Below are positions 17,040-25,851 of a stretch of 49,003 nucleotides of DNA, one piece after another. Positions within the stretch are counted from its first letter, which is position 1. The number at the start of each line of letters is the position of its first letter. Source of the DNA: an uncultured Pelagibacteraceae bacterium (lineage in GTDB: Bacteria > Pseudomonadota > Alphaproteobacteria > Pelagibacterales > Pelagibacteraceae); assembly GCA_902525625.1 (NCBI GenBank), contig CABZHM010000008.1, forward strand, positions 1 through 49,003, given 5' to 3'. The notes below the pieces were generated by a model. That model saw only the letters and a program-made list of their open reading frames with translations. It made no database searches and was not told the origin of the DNA. The translations under genes were made by a program, and so were the position numbers.

Positions 17040-18145
17040 GGAAAATAATCTTTTAGATCTCCATCTCTATATACATCTGCTGTACTGCAATGAAGACCAC
17101 CTCCGAATGCATATGCATCTCTTAAATCAATCGGAATAACTTCCAACCCCAATTTATCAAGTTGTTCTGCTTGATATTTTTCACTTTTTTCTACACAGAC
17201 TGTTTTTGGATCTAAAACTAGCACATTCATCGAAAGCCAAACTGAAGAATAACAAAGAGATGGTGGTTCATTATGTGCAGGTTGAGCAGCATCAATTATT
17301 TCCCATCCATTTTTTTCAAAAAGTTTTCTTTGTTCCTTAGGTAATCTTCTTTGAGGATTATTTATTATTAATCCTTCTTTAATTGGGGTAAAAGTAGCAT
17401 CTATATGTATTGGATATGGGTCTCCAGGAAAGTTTACAGCGTGAACTCTATGGTCTTTATAATGTCTTTTTAACCAATCTATACCTTTTAAATTTGTAGT
17501 AAATCCATGCTGAACTATTAAATCTTTTCCAAATCTTAAAACATCTGCAGCATCAAATAAAGGTTCCTCCTCAGTTGTTACAAAAAATTTATCCTCAGTC
17601 CATTGCAATCTCTTTTGTATATCGATTTTCTCTGACAAATAATCTTCTCTATAATCAGCATCAGTCAATCTCGGCTTAGGGGCAGATTCATGTCTCATAT
17701 TTAAGTCTTCCTCATAATACTTTTTTAAAAGAGGTCGATAACATAAATACTCAAACCATCTACATCTATAACTCATTGTAGCTTCTAAGATTTCACTTCC
17801 TACAGTAAGAAGAACATCTCTTGGAGGCATACACCCAAACATTGTTTCTGCTTTCCAATCTGGAGTAGAGATTTTTTGATTAAAATTAATTGGTTCTGGT
17901 CTATCAACTTTGATACCCCTTTTTTCTAAAGCATTTGAAAAATTATCTAAAAGTTCGTTTGCTTTATCAACACTATCTTTCGTTCTTGGACCAAACTTTC
18001 CTCTCATATCTGAGTCCTCTGGAACTTTTGCATCTACAGCTGGCTCTGGTGCAGGTATACAAGTGCCATCCGCCCTACCAACTATTACATGTTTTAGTGG
18101 ATCCCACTCATTCCAACTATTTACTACTGTTTTATTTTTGTTCAT
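17030..18145 (-). CDS. Glycine amidinotransferase-family protein (AGAT-like)
   Basis: Members of this family move the amidino group of arginine to an amine acceptor, glycine in the classic creatine pathway. The 371-residue protein aligns by motif with vertebrate AGAT: N-terminal WNEWDPLKHVIVGRADG, FDAADVLRFG with Asp201, PIHIDATF with His247 and GGGLHCSTADV with the nucleophile Cys353, so the catalytic triad is intact. Absence of a targeting peptide explains the shorter length. Related enzymes use other acceptors (for example inosamine phosphate or lysine), so guanidinoacetate as product is likely but not certain. An EamA transporter gene lies 45 bases upstream on the same strand. Confidence 0.87.
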   Translation of the reverse strand: MNKNKTVVNSWNEWDPLKHVIVGRADGTCIPAPEPAVDAKVPEDSDMRGKFGPRTKDSVDKANELLDNFSNALEKRGIKVDRPEPINFNQKISTPDWKAETMFGCMPPRDVLLTVGSEILEATMSYRCRWFEYLCYRPLLKKYYEEDLNMRHESAPKPRLTDADYREDYLSEKIDIQKRLQWTEDKFFVTTEEEPLFDAADVLRFGKDLIVQHGFTTNLKGIDWLKRHYKDHRVHAVNFPGDPYPIHIDATFTPIKEGLIINNPQRRLPKEQRKLFEKNGWEIIDAAQPAHNEPPSLCYSSVWLSMNVLVLDPKTVCVEKSEKYQAEQLDKLGLEVIPIDLRDAYAFGGGLHCSTADVYRDGDLKDYFPKQ

Positions 18146-18190
18146 TTCATTAAATATTAAGCGATATGGTATTTTTTTCTCAATGAAGTT

Positions 18191-19096
18191 TTAATTTAAT
18201 GCTATGTATCTTTTATTCCATCTGACTATTAGACTATAATAAAAAATAGAGATAAAAAGAAAAAATCCTCCAACTATAGTATTTGTTGAGGGGACTTCGT
18301 TTATACCAAATATTGGTAACCATACCCAAAAGATACCACCAATTACCTCTGTCAATGAAAGTAAAGTTAATTCAGCTGCAGGAATTGCTTTGGATCCAAT
18401 TGCATACAAAATCATACCCATACAAACTAAGGTTCCATGCAGAGAGAACAATGAAGAATTATAACTTGTTGACAAAAATGATTGGTTTTTCATAAGAATT
18501 ACTGAAGCAGCTATGACAAAACAAAATAATCCTGCAATAGCTACAGTAGTAAATTTTGGTGTTTCTTTTCGCCATCTAAGCGTTACAGAAAATACCGAAA
18601 AACCAATAGATGATGTAATGCCAAAAATAAAACCAATAACTGAGTTTTTTTCATTATTTCCAATTGCCATAATTACTATTCCAATAGTAGCAATAATTAT
18701 TGAAATCCAAACATTTAAGCTGATTTTTTCTTTTAAAAAAAGGAATGCAAGTAGAGCAGTAAAAAATGGCATTGCAGCCAAGCATAGTAAAGTGATAGCT
18801 GCGCTGGTATTTGTTATTGAGTAAATAAATGAAATCATAGCTACTCCTAATCCACAACCACCAATCAATCCTGATTTACCAACTTTTTTATAATTTTTAT
18901 AAAAATTTAAACCTTCCTCAAAATATAAATAAAGATTTAAAAGAATAAAAATTGTTAAACCCCGTCCAAAGATATACTGCCATGGCACTAGATTAGGGTC
19001 ATCCATATATCTTACTACTAACGGACCAAATGACCAGATGAGACCAGCAAATAATACAATCGGGACTGCTATTTTTTCGTTTTTAAGCTCTATCAT
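18191..19096 (-). CDS. EamA/DMT-family transporter upstream of the amidinotransferase
   Basis: About ten hydrophobic helices in two EamA halves make up this 301-residue protein (start MIELKNEKIAVPIVLFAG). Repeat ends are NTSAAITLLCLAAMPFFTAL and AAELTLLSLTEVIGGIFWVW. It precedes the amidinotransferase gene by 45 bases on the same strand, so the two are probably cotranscribed, and it may move a guanidino compound or its precursor. That substrate idea rests on position only. Confidence 0.85.
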   Translation of the reverse strand: MIELKNEKIAVPIVLFAGLIWSFGPLVVRYMDDPNLVPWQYIFGRGLTIFILLNLYLYFEEGLNFYKNYKKVGKSGLIGGCGLGVAMISFIYSITNTSAAITLLCLAAMPFFTALLAFLFLKEKISLNVWISIIIATIGIVIMAIGNNEKNSVIGFIFGITSSIGFSVFSVTLRWRKETPKFTTVAIAGLFCFVIAASVILMKNQSFLSTSYNSSLFSLHGTLVCMGMILYAIGSKAIPAAELTLLSLTEVIGGIFWVWLPIFGINEVPSTNTIVGGFFLFISIFYYSLIVRWNKRYIALN

Positions 19097-19238
19097 TTAT
19101 CTGTATTTAATTCTAATTTATTTCAACTACAACAAAAATAGATATTGTGGAAAAAGAATTTTTTTCTATTATTGTTGTTTTTTTCGCATTTAAAGTCTCA
19201 ACTGCAAAATTTATACTTTTTAATGTATAAATAAATAT
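19097..19238. other. Divergent intergenic region
   Basis: This 142-base gap separates the minus-strand EamA gene from the plus-strand scaffold gene and must hold promoters for both. It is AT-rich with long T and A runs; several TATAAA-like hexamers exist, but I cannot single out a promoter. No RNA gene or repeat is visible. Confidence 0.5.
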
Positions 19239-19637
19239 ATGAATTTAGAAATAATCAATATTGCAGCTAACACAAAAAATAATAAAGATATCAAGAATCA
19301 TACTCACTATATAAAATTAAAAAACTCTATATGTGGAGATGAAATTCAACTAAAGCTAATTATAAAAAGAGATAAAATTACTAATATTGGTTATCAAACA
19401 GACTCTTGTATATATTGCCAAGCATCTGCAAGCATATTATCAAAAATTTCTATGAATAGTAAAAAAAGTAAGATCATAAAATTATGTGATGAAGCAAAAT
19501 CATATTTTGACAAATATGAAAAAAATTCAAGTAAAAATTTTAGACCATTTTCAAAATTATTCTTAAAAGAAAATCTCTCTCGAAAAGATTGTATATTATT
19601 ACCTTTTAAAGCTATGAAAAAAATAGTATCAAATTAA
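19239..19637 (+). CDS. IscU/SufU-like iron-sulfur scaffold protein
   Basis: The 132-residue protein has the three cysteine positions of the NifU N-terminal / IscU / SufU fold: Cys in NSICGDE, Cys in DSCIYCQASAS, and Cys in RKDCILLPFKAM. The QASAS stretch is like SufU. An extra cysteine three residues after the second one forms a CxxC. IscU-family proteins assemble Fe-S clusters or, for SufU, carry sulfur from SufS using zinc. No suf or isc genes are nearby. It is followed after five bases by an HPP membrane protein. Divergence from bona fide IscU makes the exact role open. Confidence 0.75.
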   Translation: MNLEIINIAANTKNNKDIKNHTHYIKLKNSICGDEIQLKLIIKRDKITNIGYQTDSCIYCQASASILSKISMNSKKSKIIKLCDEAKSYFDKYEKNSSKNFRPFSKLFLKENLSRKDCILLPFKAMKKIVSN

Positions 19638-19642
19638 GTCTT

Positions 19643-20107
19643 ATGGATAAGATCAAAAAATCTTTTTTAGCTGGCTTATTTTCTATAATTACAATCGGAA
19701 TATTAACTGGCCTCACTTACAAAACTGAATTAGGTATTTTTTTACTAGCCTCGTTTGGATCGTCGATGGTTTTATTATATGGATATCCAGAAAGTCCATT
19801 CGCTCAACCTAAAAATGTTTTTTTTGGTCACTTCACAACTACATTAGTAGGATTATTTTTCCTTTATCTTTTTCCACTTCCTATTTTTTTTACAATTCCT
19901 CTAGCAGTAGGTGTTGGTGTTGGTTTAATGATACTGTTAAATGTCACACATCCACCTGCTGGTGGAAACCCAATTATTGTTATAATTGGTAGCGTCTCTT
20001 TTGATTATCTTTTTAGTCCAGTGATAACTGGATCTATAATAATCATTGTTTTTGCGATAGTAATCAATCGTTTTATTTTAAAAAAAATATACCCAAGTAA
20101 AAGATAA
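19643..20107 (+). CDS. HPP family integral membrane protein
   Basis: The 154-residue protein has four to five hydrophobic helices and the family signature THPPAGGNPIIVIIG, preceded by the ASFGSSMVLLYGYPESPFAQP segment typical of HPP proteins. Some HPP proteins have been described as nitrite transporters in cyanobacteria and chloroplasts, but function in most bacteria is unknown. It is tightly linked to the scaffold gene upstream and probably cotranscribed. Confidence 0.85.
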   Translation: MDKIKKSFLAGLFSIITIGILTGLTYKTELGIFLLASFGSSMVLLYGYPESPFAQPKNVFFGHFTTTLVGLFFLYLFPLPIFFTIPLAVGVGVGLMILLNVTHPPAGGNPIIVIIGSVSFDYLFSPVITGSIIIIVFAIVINRFILKKIYPSKR

Positions 20108-20165
20108 TTTATTTGCTTGATCCTTAAAAATAGGGTTAGATGTGGCAATTTAATTTTTAATTACA

Positions 20166-20171
20166 GAGGAG
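20166..20171 (+). promoter_or_regulatory. Ribosome binding site deciding the fdh start
   Basis: GAGGAG lies five bases before the ATG at 20177. This strong site, together with the family N-terminus (MKILCILYDDP), marks 20177 as the start instead of an in-frame ATG at 20117, which has no such site. Confidence 0.75.
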
Positions 20172-20176
20172 ATTTA

Positions 20177-21376
20177 ATGAAAATATTGTGCATATTGTAT
20201 GATGATCCTAAGGGAGGGATGCCAAAATCCTACGCGTTATCAGAACTACCAAAAATAGATAAATATCCGGATGGCATGACACTTCCTTCACCTAAAGAAA
20301 GAGATTATACACCAGGTCAGTTACTAGGATGTGTCTCTGGTGAACTTGGTTTAAGAAAATTTTTAGAAAGTAACGGACATGAATTTGTTGTTACAAATAG
20401 TAAAGATGGAGATGGTTGTGAAGCTGACAAACATATAGTTGATGCAGATATAGTCATATCTCAACCTTTTTTTCCTTACTACTTAACTAAAGAAAGAATA
20501 GCTAAGGCCAAAAATTTAAAGATGGCAATAACAGCTGGAATTGGATCAGACCACGTTGATTTACAAGCAGCAATGGATAACAAAATTGATGTTGTTGAAG
20601 TAACTTATTGTAATTCAAGATCAGTTGCTGAACATATTGTGATGATGATTGTCTCTATGGTTAGAGACTATCATAACCAACACCGAATAGTAAATGAGGG
20701 TGGTTGGAATATTGCTGATGCTGTTCAAAGATCTTATGATGTTGAAGGTATGCATATTGGTACTGTTGCAGCAGGAAGAATAGGATTAGATGCGTTAAGA
20801 AAAATGAAACCATTTGATACACATTTGCATTATTTTGATAGACACAGATTGCCTGATAGTGTTGAAAAAGAACTTAATTTAACATTTCACGAAACTGTAG
20901 AATCAATGGTCAAAGTTTGTGACGTTGTAACAATCAATTGTCCACTTCACCCAGAAACAGAAAACTTGTTTGATGATGCTATGATAAGCAAAATGAAAAA
21001 AGGTGCTTATATTGTCAATACAGCTAGAGGAAAGATTTGTAATCGAGATGCAATTGCAAAAGCTCTTAAAAGTGGTCAACTAAGTGGGTATGCTGGTGAT
21101 GTTTGGTTTCCACAACCTGCGCCAAATGATCATGTGTGGAGAAGTATGCCAAACCACGGTATGACACCTCACACTTCTGGTACATCTTTGACTGCGCAAT
21201 CAAGATACGCAGATGGTGTAAGAGAGATATTAGAATGTTTCTTTGATGGCAAAGAAATTAGAAATCAGTATTTAATTGTCAAAGATGGTCAATTAGCTGG
21301 TATGGGGGCTCACTCATACAGTAAAGGTTCAGCTACTGGCGGATCTGAGGAAGCAGCTAAATACCAAAAAAAATAG
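20177..21376 (+). CDS. fdh: NAD-dependent formate dehydrogenase
   Basis: This enzyme oxidises formate to CO2 with NAD+, giving NADH; in SAR11-type cells it is the end of one-carbon oxidation and an energy source. The protein of 399 residues is a D-2-hydroxyacid dehydrogenase-fold member with FDH-specific features: QPFFPYYLTKERIAKAKN, AGIGSDHVDL, the TYCNSRSVAEHIVMMI segment, NTARGKICNRDAI and the late MTPHTSGTSLTAQSRYADG. The substrate-binding Arg and the catalytic His of the family lie in the last two. A single-subunit, metal-free enzyme is expected, unlike Mo/W formate dehydrogenases. Confidence 0.93.
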   Translation: MKILCILYDDPKGGMPKSYALSELPKIDKYPDGMTLPSPKERDYTPGQLLGCVSGELGLRKFLESNGHEFVVTNSKDGDGCEADKHIVDADIVISQPFFPYYLTKERIAKAKNLKMAITAGIGSDHVDLQAAMDNKIDVVEVTYCNSRSVAEHIVMMIVSMVRDYHNQHRIVNEGGWNIADAVQRSYDVEGMHIGTVAAGRIGLDALRKMKPFDTHLHYFDRHRLPDSVEKELNLTFHETVESMVKVCDVVTINCPLHPETENLFDDAMISKMKKGAYIVNTARGKICNRDAIAKALKSGQLSGYAGDVWFPQPAPNDHVWRSMPNHGMTPHTSGTSLTAQSRYADGVREILECFFDGKEIRNQYLIVKDGQLAGMGAHSYSKGSATGGSEEAAKYQKK

Positions 21377-21391
21377 TTCATAGATTAAGTG

Positions 21392-21429
21392 ATTAAAGGT
21401 AGCCTACTCACAAAGTAGCTACCTTTAAT
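21392..21429 (+). terminator. Stable hairpin after fdh
   Basis: ATTAAAGGTAG-C-CTAC and GTAGCTACCTTTAAT form a 15 base-pair stem with one bulged C and a seven-base loop, starting 16 bases after the fdh stop. A T-run (about 21447-21454) follows only after a spacer, so it may act as a terminator or as a 3' end protecting the fdh transcript. Confidence 0.65.
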
Positions 21430-21468
21430 ATTCTAGACTCATCATATTTTTTTTGATTATGATGCATA

Positions 21469-22041
21469 ATGAAATATGTTATTGTAATTATCCTACTCTT
21501 ATTTAATGTTAATTCATACGCCTCACAAAAAGAAAGTGCATTTTTTGGTGGTGGATGCTTTTGGTGTGTAGAAGAGTCATTTGAAAAATTGCGAGGTGTA
21601 AAAGAGGTTATTTCTGGTTACTCAGGCGGTACAACTAATAATCCAACTTATAAAGAGGTAACTTATGGAAAAACTGGTCACTTTGAAGTTGTTAAAATAA
21701 TCTATGATAAAAAAATTATTTCTTATGAGGAATTATTAAAAAATTTATGGATCAATATAGATCCCTTTGATGCTTATGGACAATTTTGTGACAAAGGATA
21801 CAGTTATAGATCTGTTGTTTTTTATCAAAATGATAAAGAAAAAAATTTAATTGAAAAAAATATTGAAAAATTAGAGAGACGATTTAACAAAAAAGTTGTT
21901 ACTTATGTAAGAAACTTTGAAAAGTTTTTTAAAGCTGAAGAATACCATCAGGATTTTTATAAAGTCAAATTAGAAAGGTATTTAAGATATAAAAAGGCAT
22001 GTGGAAGAGAGGAAATTTTAAAGAGAATTTGGAGTCAGTAA
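21469..22041 (+). CDS. msrA: Peptide-methionine (S)-S-oxide reductase, exported
   Basis: MsrA repairs methionine-S-sulfoxide in proteins. The 190-residue protein has the family signature GGGCFWCVEESF with nucleophile Cys30, the GYSGG motif, the YRSVVFYQND segment and EEYHQDFY. A hydrophobic N-terminus (KYVIVIILLLFNVNSYAS) reads as a cleavable signal peptide, so it should act in the periplasm. A C-terminal cysteine (KKACGREE) may serve in resolving the disulfide. No MsrB is fused. selO begins five bases after the stop. Confidence 0.93.
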   Translation: MKYVIVIILLLFNVNSYASQKESAFFGGGCFWCVEESFEKLRGVKEVISGYSGGTTNNPTYKEVTYGKTGHFEVVKIIYDKKIISYEELLKNLWINIDPFDAYGQFCDKGYSYRSVVFYQNDKEKNLIEKNIEKLERRFNKKVVTYVRNFEKFFKAEEYHQDFYKVKLERYLRYKKACGREEILKRIWSQ

Positions 22042-22046
22042 CATAA

Positions 22047-23501
22047 ATGAAAACTAATATTAGTTGGAATTTTGATAACTCTTACTCGAGATTGTCTGAT
22101 GTGTTCAGAGAAAACATTAATCCTGTTGCAGTAAAAAGTCCAGATTTGGTTGTATTAAATGAGAATTTAGCCAAAGAATTAAACTTAAACTTTTACGAAA
22201 TAGATAGAGGTGAGTTATCGGCTTTATTAACTGGAAATATTTTACCAATTGGTAGTAATGCAATTGCTCAAGCCTATGCTGGTCATCAATTTGGCCACTT
22301 TACCATGCTTGGAGATGGTAGGGCTATTTTGATCGGTGAACATTTATCTAGTGAAAATAAGCGATATGATATTCAATTTAAAGGTTCAGGTAAAACATCC
22401 TTTTCACGAAATGGTGATGGAAGAGCAGCATTGGGTCCAATGTTAAGAGAATATATCATTAGTGAGGCGATGAATTCTTTAAATATTCCAACAACTAGAA
22501 GTCTTGCTGTTGTTAAAACAGGAGAGGAAGTTTTAAGAGAGAAAATTCTGCAAGGAGCAATTCTTACTCGTATAGCTTCAAGTCACATAAGAGTAGGAAC
22601 CTTCCAATATATATCAGCAAGACAAAATATAAACGAACTTAAAACAATTCTCAATTATACAATTGATAGACATTATCCCGAAATTAAAAAGTCGAAAAAT
22701 CCTACTTTAGAATTATTGATCAAAGTTATAGATAAACAGTGTGATTTAATTGTAAATTGGATGCGTGTTGGTTTTATACATGGAGTAATGAACACCGATA
22801 ATATGACTATTTCAGGTGAGACAATAGATTATGGACCGTGCGCATTTATGGATATTTATGACCCCAAAACTGTTTTTAGCTCAATTGATCATTTAGGCAG
22901 ATATGCTTATTGTAACCAACCATCCATTGCAAAATGGAATTTAGCAAGATTTGCTGAATGTTTGATACCTTTGATAGATAAAGATACAGATAAGGCAATA
23001 GATATAGCAACTGACCAAGTTAATTCTTTTCAAACTAAATATGAACAAAAATGGTTAAAGATGATGAGAAACAAATTGGGTTTATTTTCTACTGATAAGA
23101 TGGACAATTCATTAATATTAGATTTGTTAACATGGATGCATAGAAATAAAGTTGATTACACAAATACTTTTTGTCACTTAATGAACTCTGAATTTAAAAA
23201 AGAAAATATTTATAATGATTTAGATTTTAAAAATTGGAAAAAAAGATTAAAGGAAAGGCAACTAAAAAATAATACTTCTTATCATAAATCACTTAAATTG
23301 ATGAAAAAAAATAATCCTTTGGTTATACCAAGAAATCATAGAGTTGAAGAAGTGTTAAAATCTGCAGAAAACGGTGATTTAAAACCATTTATCAAATTTT
23401 TAAATGTTTTAATTGAACCATATAATGAACATAAAGATGTGTCTAATTACCAATCATTATCAGGTTATGAAGCAAATTATCAAACTTTTTGTGGAACTTG
23501 A
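22047..23501 (+). CDS. selO: Protein adenylyltransferase SelO (YdiU/UPF0061)
   Basis: SelO is a pseudokinase-fold enzyme that transfers AMP to proteins and is tied to redox stress. The 484-residue sequence has QAYAGHQFGHFTMLGDGRA, the nucleotide-binding QFKGSGKTSFSRNGDGRA, LGPMLREYIISEAMN, and the metal/active region FIHGVMNTDNMTISGETIDYGP (quoted in part as HGVMNTDNM). The C-terminus ends FCGT: a cysteine third from the end, at the position of selenocysteine in some eukaryotic members. It follows msrA by five bases. Confidence 0.94.
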   Translation: MKTNISWNFDNSYSRLSDVFRENINPVAVKSPDLVVLNENLAKELNLNFYEIDRGELSALLTGNILPIGSNAIAQAYAGHQFGHFTMLGDGRAILIGEHLSSENKRYDIQFKGSGKTSFSRNGDGRAALGPMLREYIISEAMNSLNIPTTRSLAVVKTGEEVLREKILQGAILTRIASSHIRVGTFQYISARQNINELKTILNYTIDRHYPEIKKSKNPTLELLIKVIDKQCDLIVNWMRVGFIHGVMNTDNMTISGETIDYGPCAFMDIYDPKTVFSSIDHLGRYAYCNQPSIAKWNLARFAECLIPLIDKDTDKAIDIATDQVNSFQTKYEQKWLKMMRNKLGLFSTDKMDNSLILDLLTWMHRNKVDYTNTFCHLMNSEFKKENIYNDLDFKNWKKRLKERQLKNNTSYHKSLKLMKKNNPLVIPRNHRVEEVLKSAENGDLKPFIKFLNVLIEPYNEHKDVSNYQSLSGYEANYQTFCGT

Positions 23502-23512
23502 TATAACTATCT

Positions 23513-24727
23513 TTAATTAGAATAATTAAATTTTGTTCTAATGAAAATAATTAAATTAATAATAAAAATATATCCCATAAGAATTATAAGGAATAAATCA
23601 ACTGAATGTTTTGTTAAAGTTATTAGTTTATCATAAGAGGATGATAAAATTTGATTTCTTTCAAAAATGACGAGAGTAGTTGTCAGTAAGAATTTGAAAG
23701 ATAAAAAAAATAAAATTAATTTTGTTAATCGCTTTTCTTCACCATTGTTTAAATTTTGAAATAAGTACGGCAATAAACCCAATAAAAAAATTTCTCTATA
23801 AAAAAAGTTTGTAAAAGCAAAATAACAAGTAAGTATGATTAATGATGATAAGAAAAATAATCTATTCTCAAATTCATTCTTCTTTAGAAAAAAAAAATTT
23901 TTATCAACCGAAAAAAAACATGTTCTATAAAAATATAGAAGAAAACAAAAAATTCCAAAGAAAATTATAAAAATATGGTAATTGTCATTATTTAATGGTC
24001 TAAAAAAATTAAAAATAGAAAATCCATAAACACCAGAACCAGTGAATTGTAATTTATTATTTATAATTTTTATTAAAGATTCTTTTTGTAAAAATATAAA
24101 AGTCGTAATAGTAAATATCGATATAATTAGATTAATCAAAATATTTTTTATTTTTTTTGTCATCAAAAAAATACCCATTAAAACAATTGGATAGAATTTT
24201 GTCATTGTAGTAAAAGTTACAACTAAATGGCTTAAAATTAAGTTTTTATATTTTGCAATTAAGAAAACAAATAAAAATATAATTATATCTATATTAGCTC
24301 TTTCAATAACTAATATAAATGGTGCGCTTAGAATAAAAATAAAGGAATAAAAAATATTACTTAATTTTTTATTAATTAAAAATAAACCTACTGAGAGATA
24401 TAAAAAAACTACATTTAAAATTACTGGAAAGATCGTAAAATAAAAATATAAATTTTTTTCAACTAATGGGAGATTTAAAAGAATTTTCCCATAAACGTGT
24501 TTACTTTTCCAAAAATCACATGGGTTCTCAATAAAAACATCATACCCTTTTCCATCACAAATATTTGCGATTACAACTATCTGCCAATCTCTAAAAAGTA
24601 TGATAACTCCATCTTTGACCACTGGTATAATTGTAGGATAGATGAAACTATTATAAATTAGTACTAAGATTATAGCTGAAAAAAAAATAGTTATTAGTAA
24701 ATTTGTAAAAATTTTTGATTTGTCCAT
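23513..24727 (-). CDS. Multi-spanning membrane protein, GT87/DUF2029-like
   Basis: A 404-residue protein with about ten hydrophobic helices. The region ERANIDIIIFLFVFLIAKYK, followed by TMTKFYPIVLMGIF, resembles the GxxDxxxxxxxxxxxxxxK...K.yPlll pattern of GT87-type (DUF2029) glycosyltransferases that use polyprenyl-phosphate sugars. An early extracytoplasmic loop contains CDGKGYDVFIENPCDFWK with two cysteines that could pair. There is no donor or acceptor information. It lies convergent to selO with only 11 bases between stops, and ends the run after the oxidoreductase gene. Confidence 0.65.
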   Translation of the reverse strand: MDKSKIFTNLLITIFFSAIILVLIYNSFIYPTIIPVVKDGVIILFRDWQIVVIANICDGKGYDVFIENPCDFWKSKHVYGKILLNLPLVEKNLYFYFTIFPVILNVVFLYLSVGLFLINKKLSNIFYSFIFILSAPFILVIERANIDIIIFLFVFLIAKYKNLILSHLVVTFTTMTKFYPIVLMGIFLMTKKIKNILINLIISIFTITTFIFLQKESLIKIINNKLQFTGSGVYGFSIFNFFRPLNNDNYHIFIIFFGIFCFLLYFYRTCFFSVDKNFFFLKKNEFENRLFFLSSLIILTCYFAFTNFFYREIFLLGLLPYLFQNLNNGEEKRLTKLILFFLSFKFLLTTTLVIFERNQILSSSYDKLITLTKHSVDLFLIILMGYIFIINLIIFIRTKFNYSN

Positions 24728-24744
24728 TAAATTTTTTTTATAAT

Positions 24745-25848
24745 TTAAAGAACATATGGCTCAGGTCTTGCTTCTTTTCCCAAAACTCTCTCAACAGCCA
24801 TATTAGAAATATCAATTGACTGATATGCTCCAGTTGTTATTAACTCTGTTAAAGCTCTTCCAATTCCTGGAGCCTGCATTAATCCTCTGCCTGTGAAGCC
24901 AGTTGCTAAATAAACATTATCAAACTTAGGATGTTTGCCCACAACAGCATTATTGTCTAATCTATTACAATCATAATATCCTGCCCACCCACCTGTTAAC
25001 TTCAACTCTTCAAATATTGGAATTCTATTTGCAAGTGCCGGCCAAACTAACTCCTCAAAATCATCCCACGCAGGTTCTAAATCCTTTGTATCAAAAACAG
25101 ATTTAGGTGAACCAGCTAAATACTCTTTTCCTTCAGGTCTCCAATAAACTCCGGATGGTAAATCTCCTGTTAAGGGCATTTCAGGAATATGTTTGGGGCA
25201 CTTCACACGAAATACAGTATGTTTTTGTGGTTCTACTGGTATATCTTCAAGTAATTCCTTAGTCCAACAACCAGCTGCAGAAATAATAGTTTTAGCCTTT
25301 ATTTCAGAAAGAGATTTTATATTTCCTTTAACAAATTCAGCTCCGAGTTCGGTAGCTTTATTTTTTAAAGCATTATGAAACATAAAGGGGTCTATCCAAC
25401 CCTCACTTTGATTATCGGTAAATGTAGCTGTTTCTATTCCATCAGCATTTATGTAAGGAAAATATTTTGACAACTCAGAACCTTTAATATTTTTAGTGCC
25501 AGCTTCACATTCCTGATGATTTTCTAGAGCCTTATATTGTTCCTCTGCATGTTCAGGTCCAAACATTAATAGATAACCATTGGGCACCATACTTGCTGTA
25601 GGATTTGGGTTTTTTTCAGTCTTAAGTAATTCTGGAATTTGAAAAATAAACTCTCTCGCAAATTTTCCTAGTAGAATATTTTCTTTTTGAAAAAATTGTC
25701 TTCTAAATCCACCTAGAGATAATGGAAATGATGCTGATTTATAAGTTGGATCCCTCTCTATAACTTTAACTTTTCTACCTTCTTTTGACAAAAAATAAGC
25801 AGTTGCTACTCCAATAATACCACCACCAACTATAACTACATCATTCAT
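24745..25848 (-). CDS. FAD-dependent oxidoreductase, DAO/glycine-sarcosine oxidase type
   Basis: The 367-residue protein begins with a Rossmann FAD motif VVIVGGGIIGVATAYFLSKEG and ends with the second FAD region YLATGFTGRGLMQAPGIG, as in the D-amino acid oxidase fold. Relatives oxidise sarcosine, glycine, dimethylglycine or other N-methyl amino acids. The segment SLGGFRRQFFQKEN after the FAD motif resembles FAD-dependent oxidoreductases of the sarcosine oxidase group. A link to glycine betaine breakdown feeding the glycine cleavage operon is plausible but not shown. The start at 25848 lies three bases from the tspO stop. Confidence 0.85.
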   Translation of the reverse strand: MNDVVIVGGGIIGVATAYFLSKEGRKVKVIERDPTYKSASFPLSLGGFRRQFFQKENILLGKFAREFIFQIPELLKTEKNPNPTASMVPNGYLLMFGPEHAEEQYKALENHQECEAGTKNIKGSELSKYFPYINADGIETATFTDNQSEGWIDPFMFHNALKNKATELGAEFVKGNIKSLSEIKAKTIISAAGCWTKELLEDIPVEPQKHTVFRVKCPKHIPEMPLTGDLPSGVYWRPEGKEYLAGSPKSVFDTKDLEPAWDDFEELVWPALANRIPIFEELKLTGGWAGYYDCNRLDNNAVVGKHPKFDNVYLATGFTGRGLMQAPGIGRALTELITTGAYQSIDISNMAVERVLGKEARPEPYVL

Positions 25849-25851
25849 ATT

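Noticed and set aside
20117-20176. Upstream ATG for formate dehydrogenase
   Set aside because: No ribosome site, and the family N-terminus begins at MKILCILYDDP with GAGGAG before ATG 20177.
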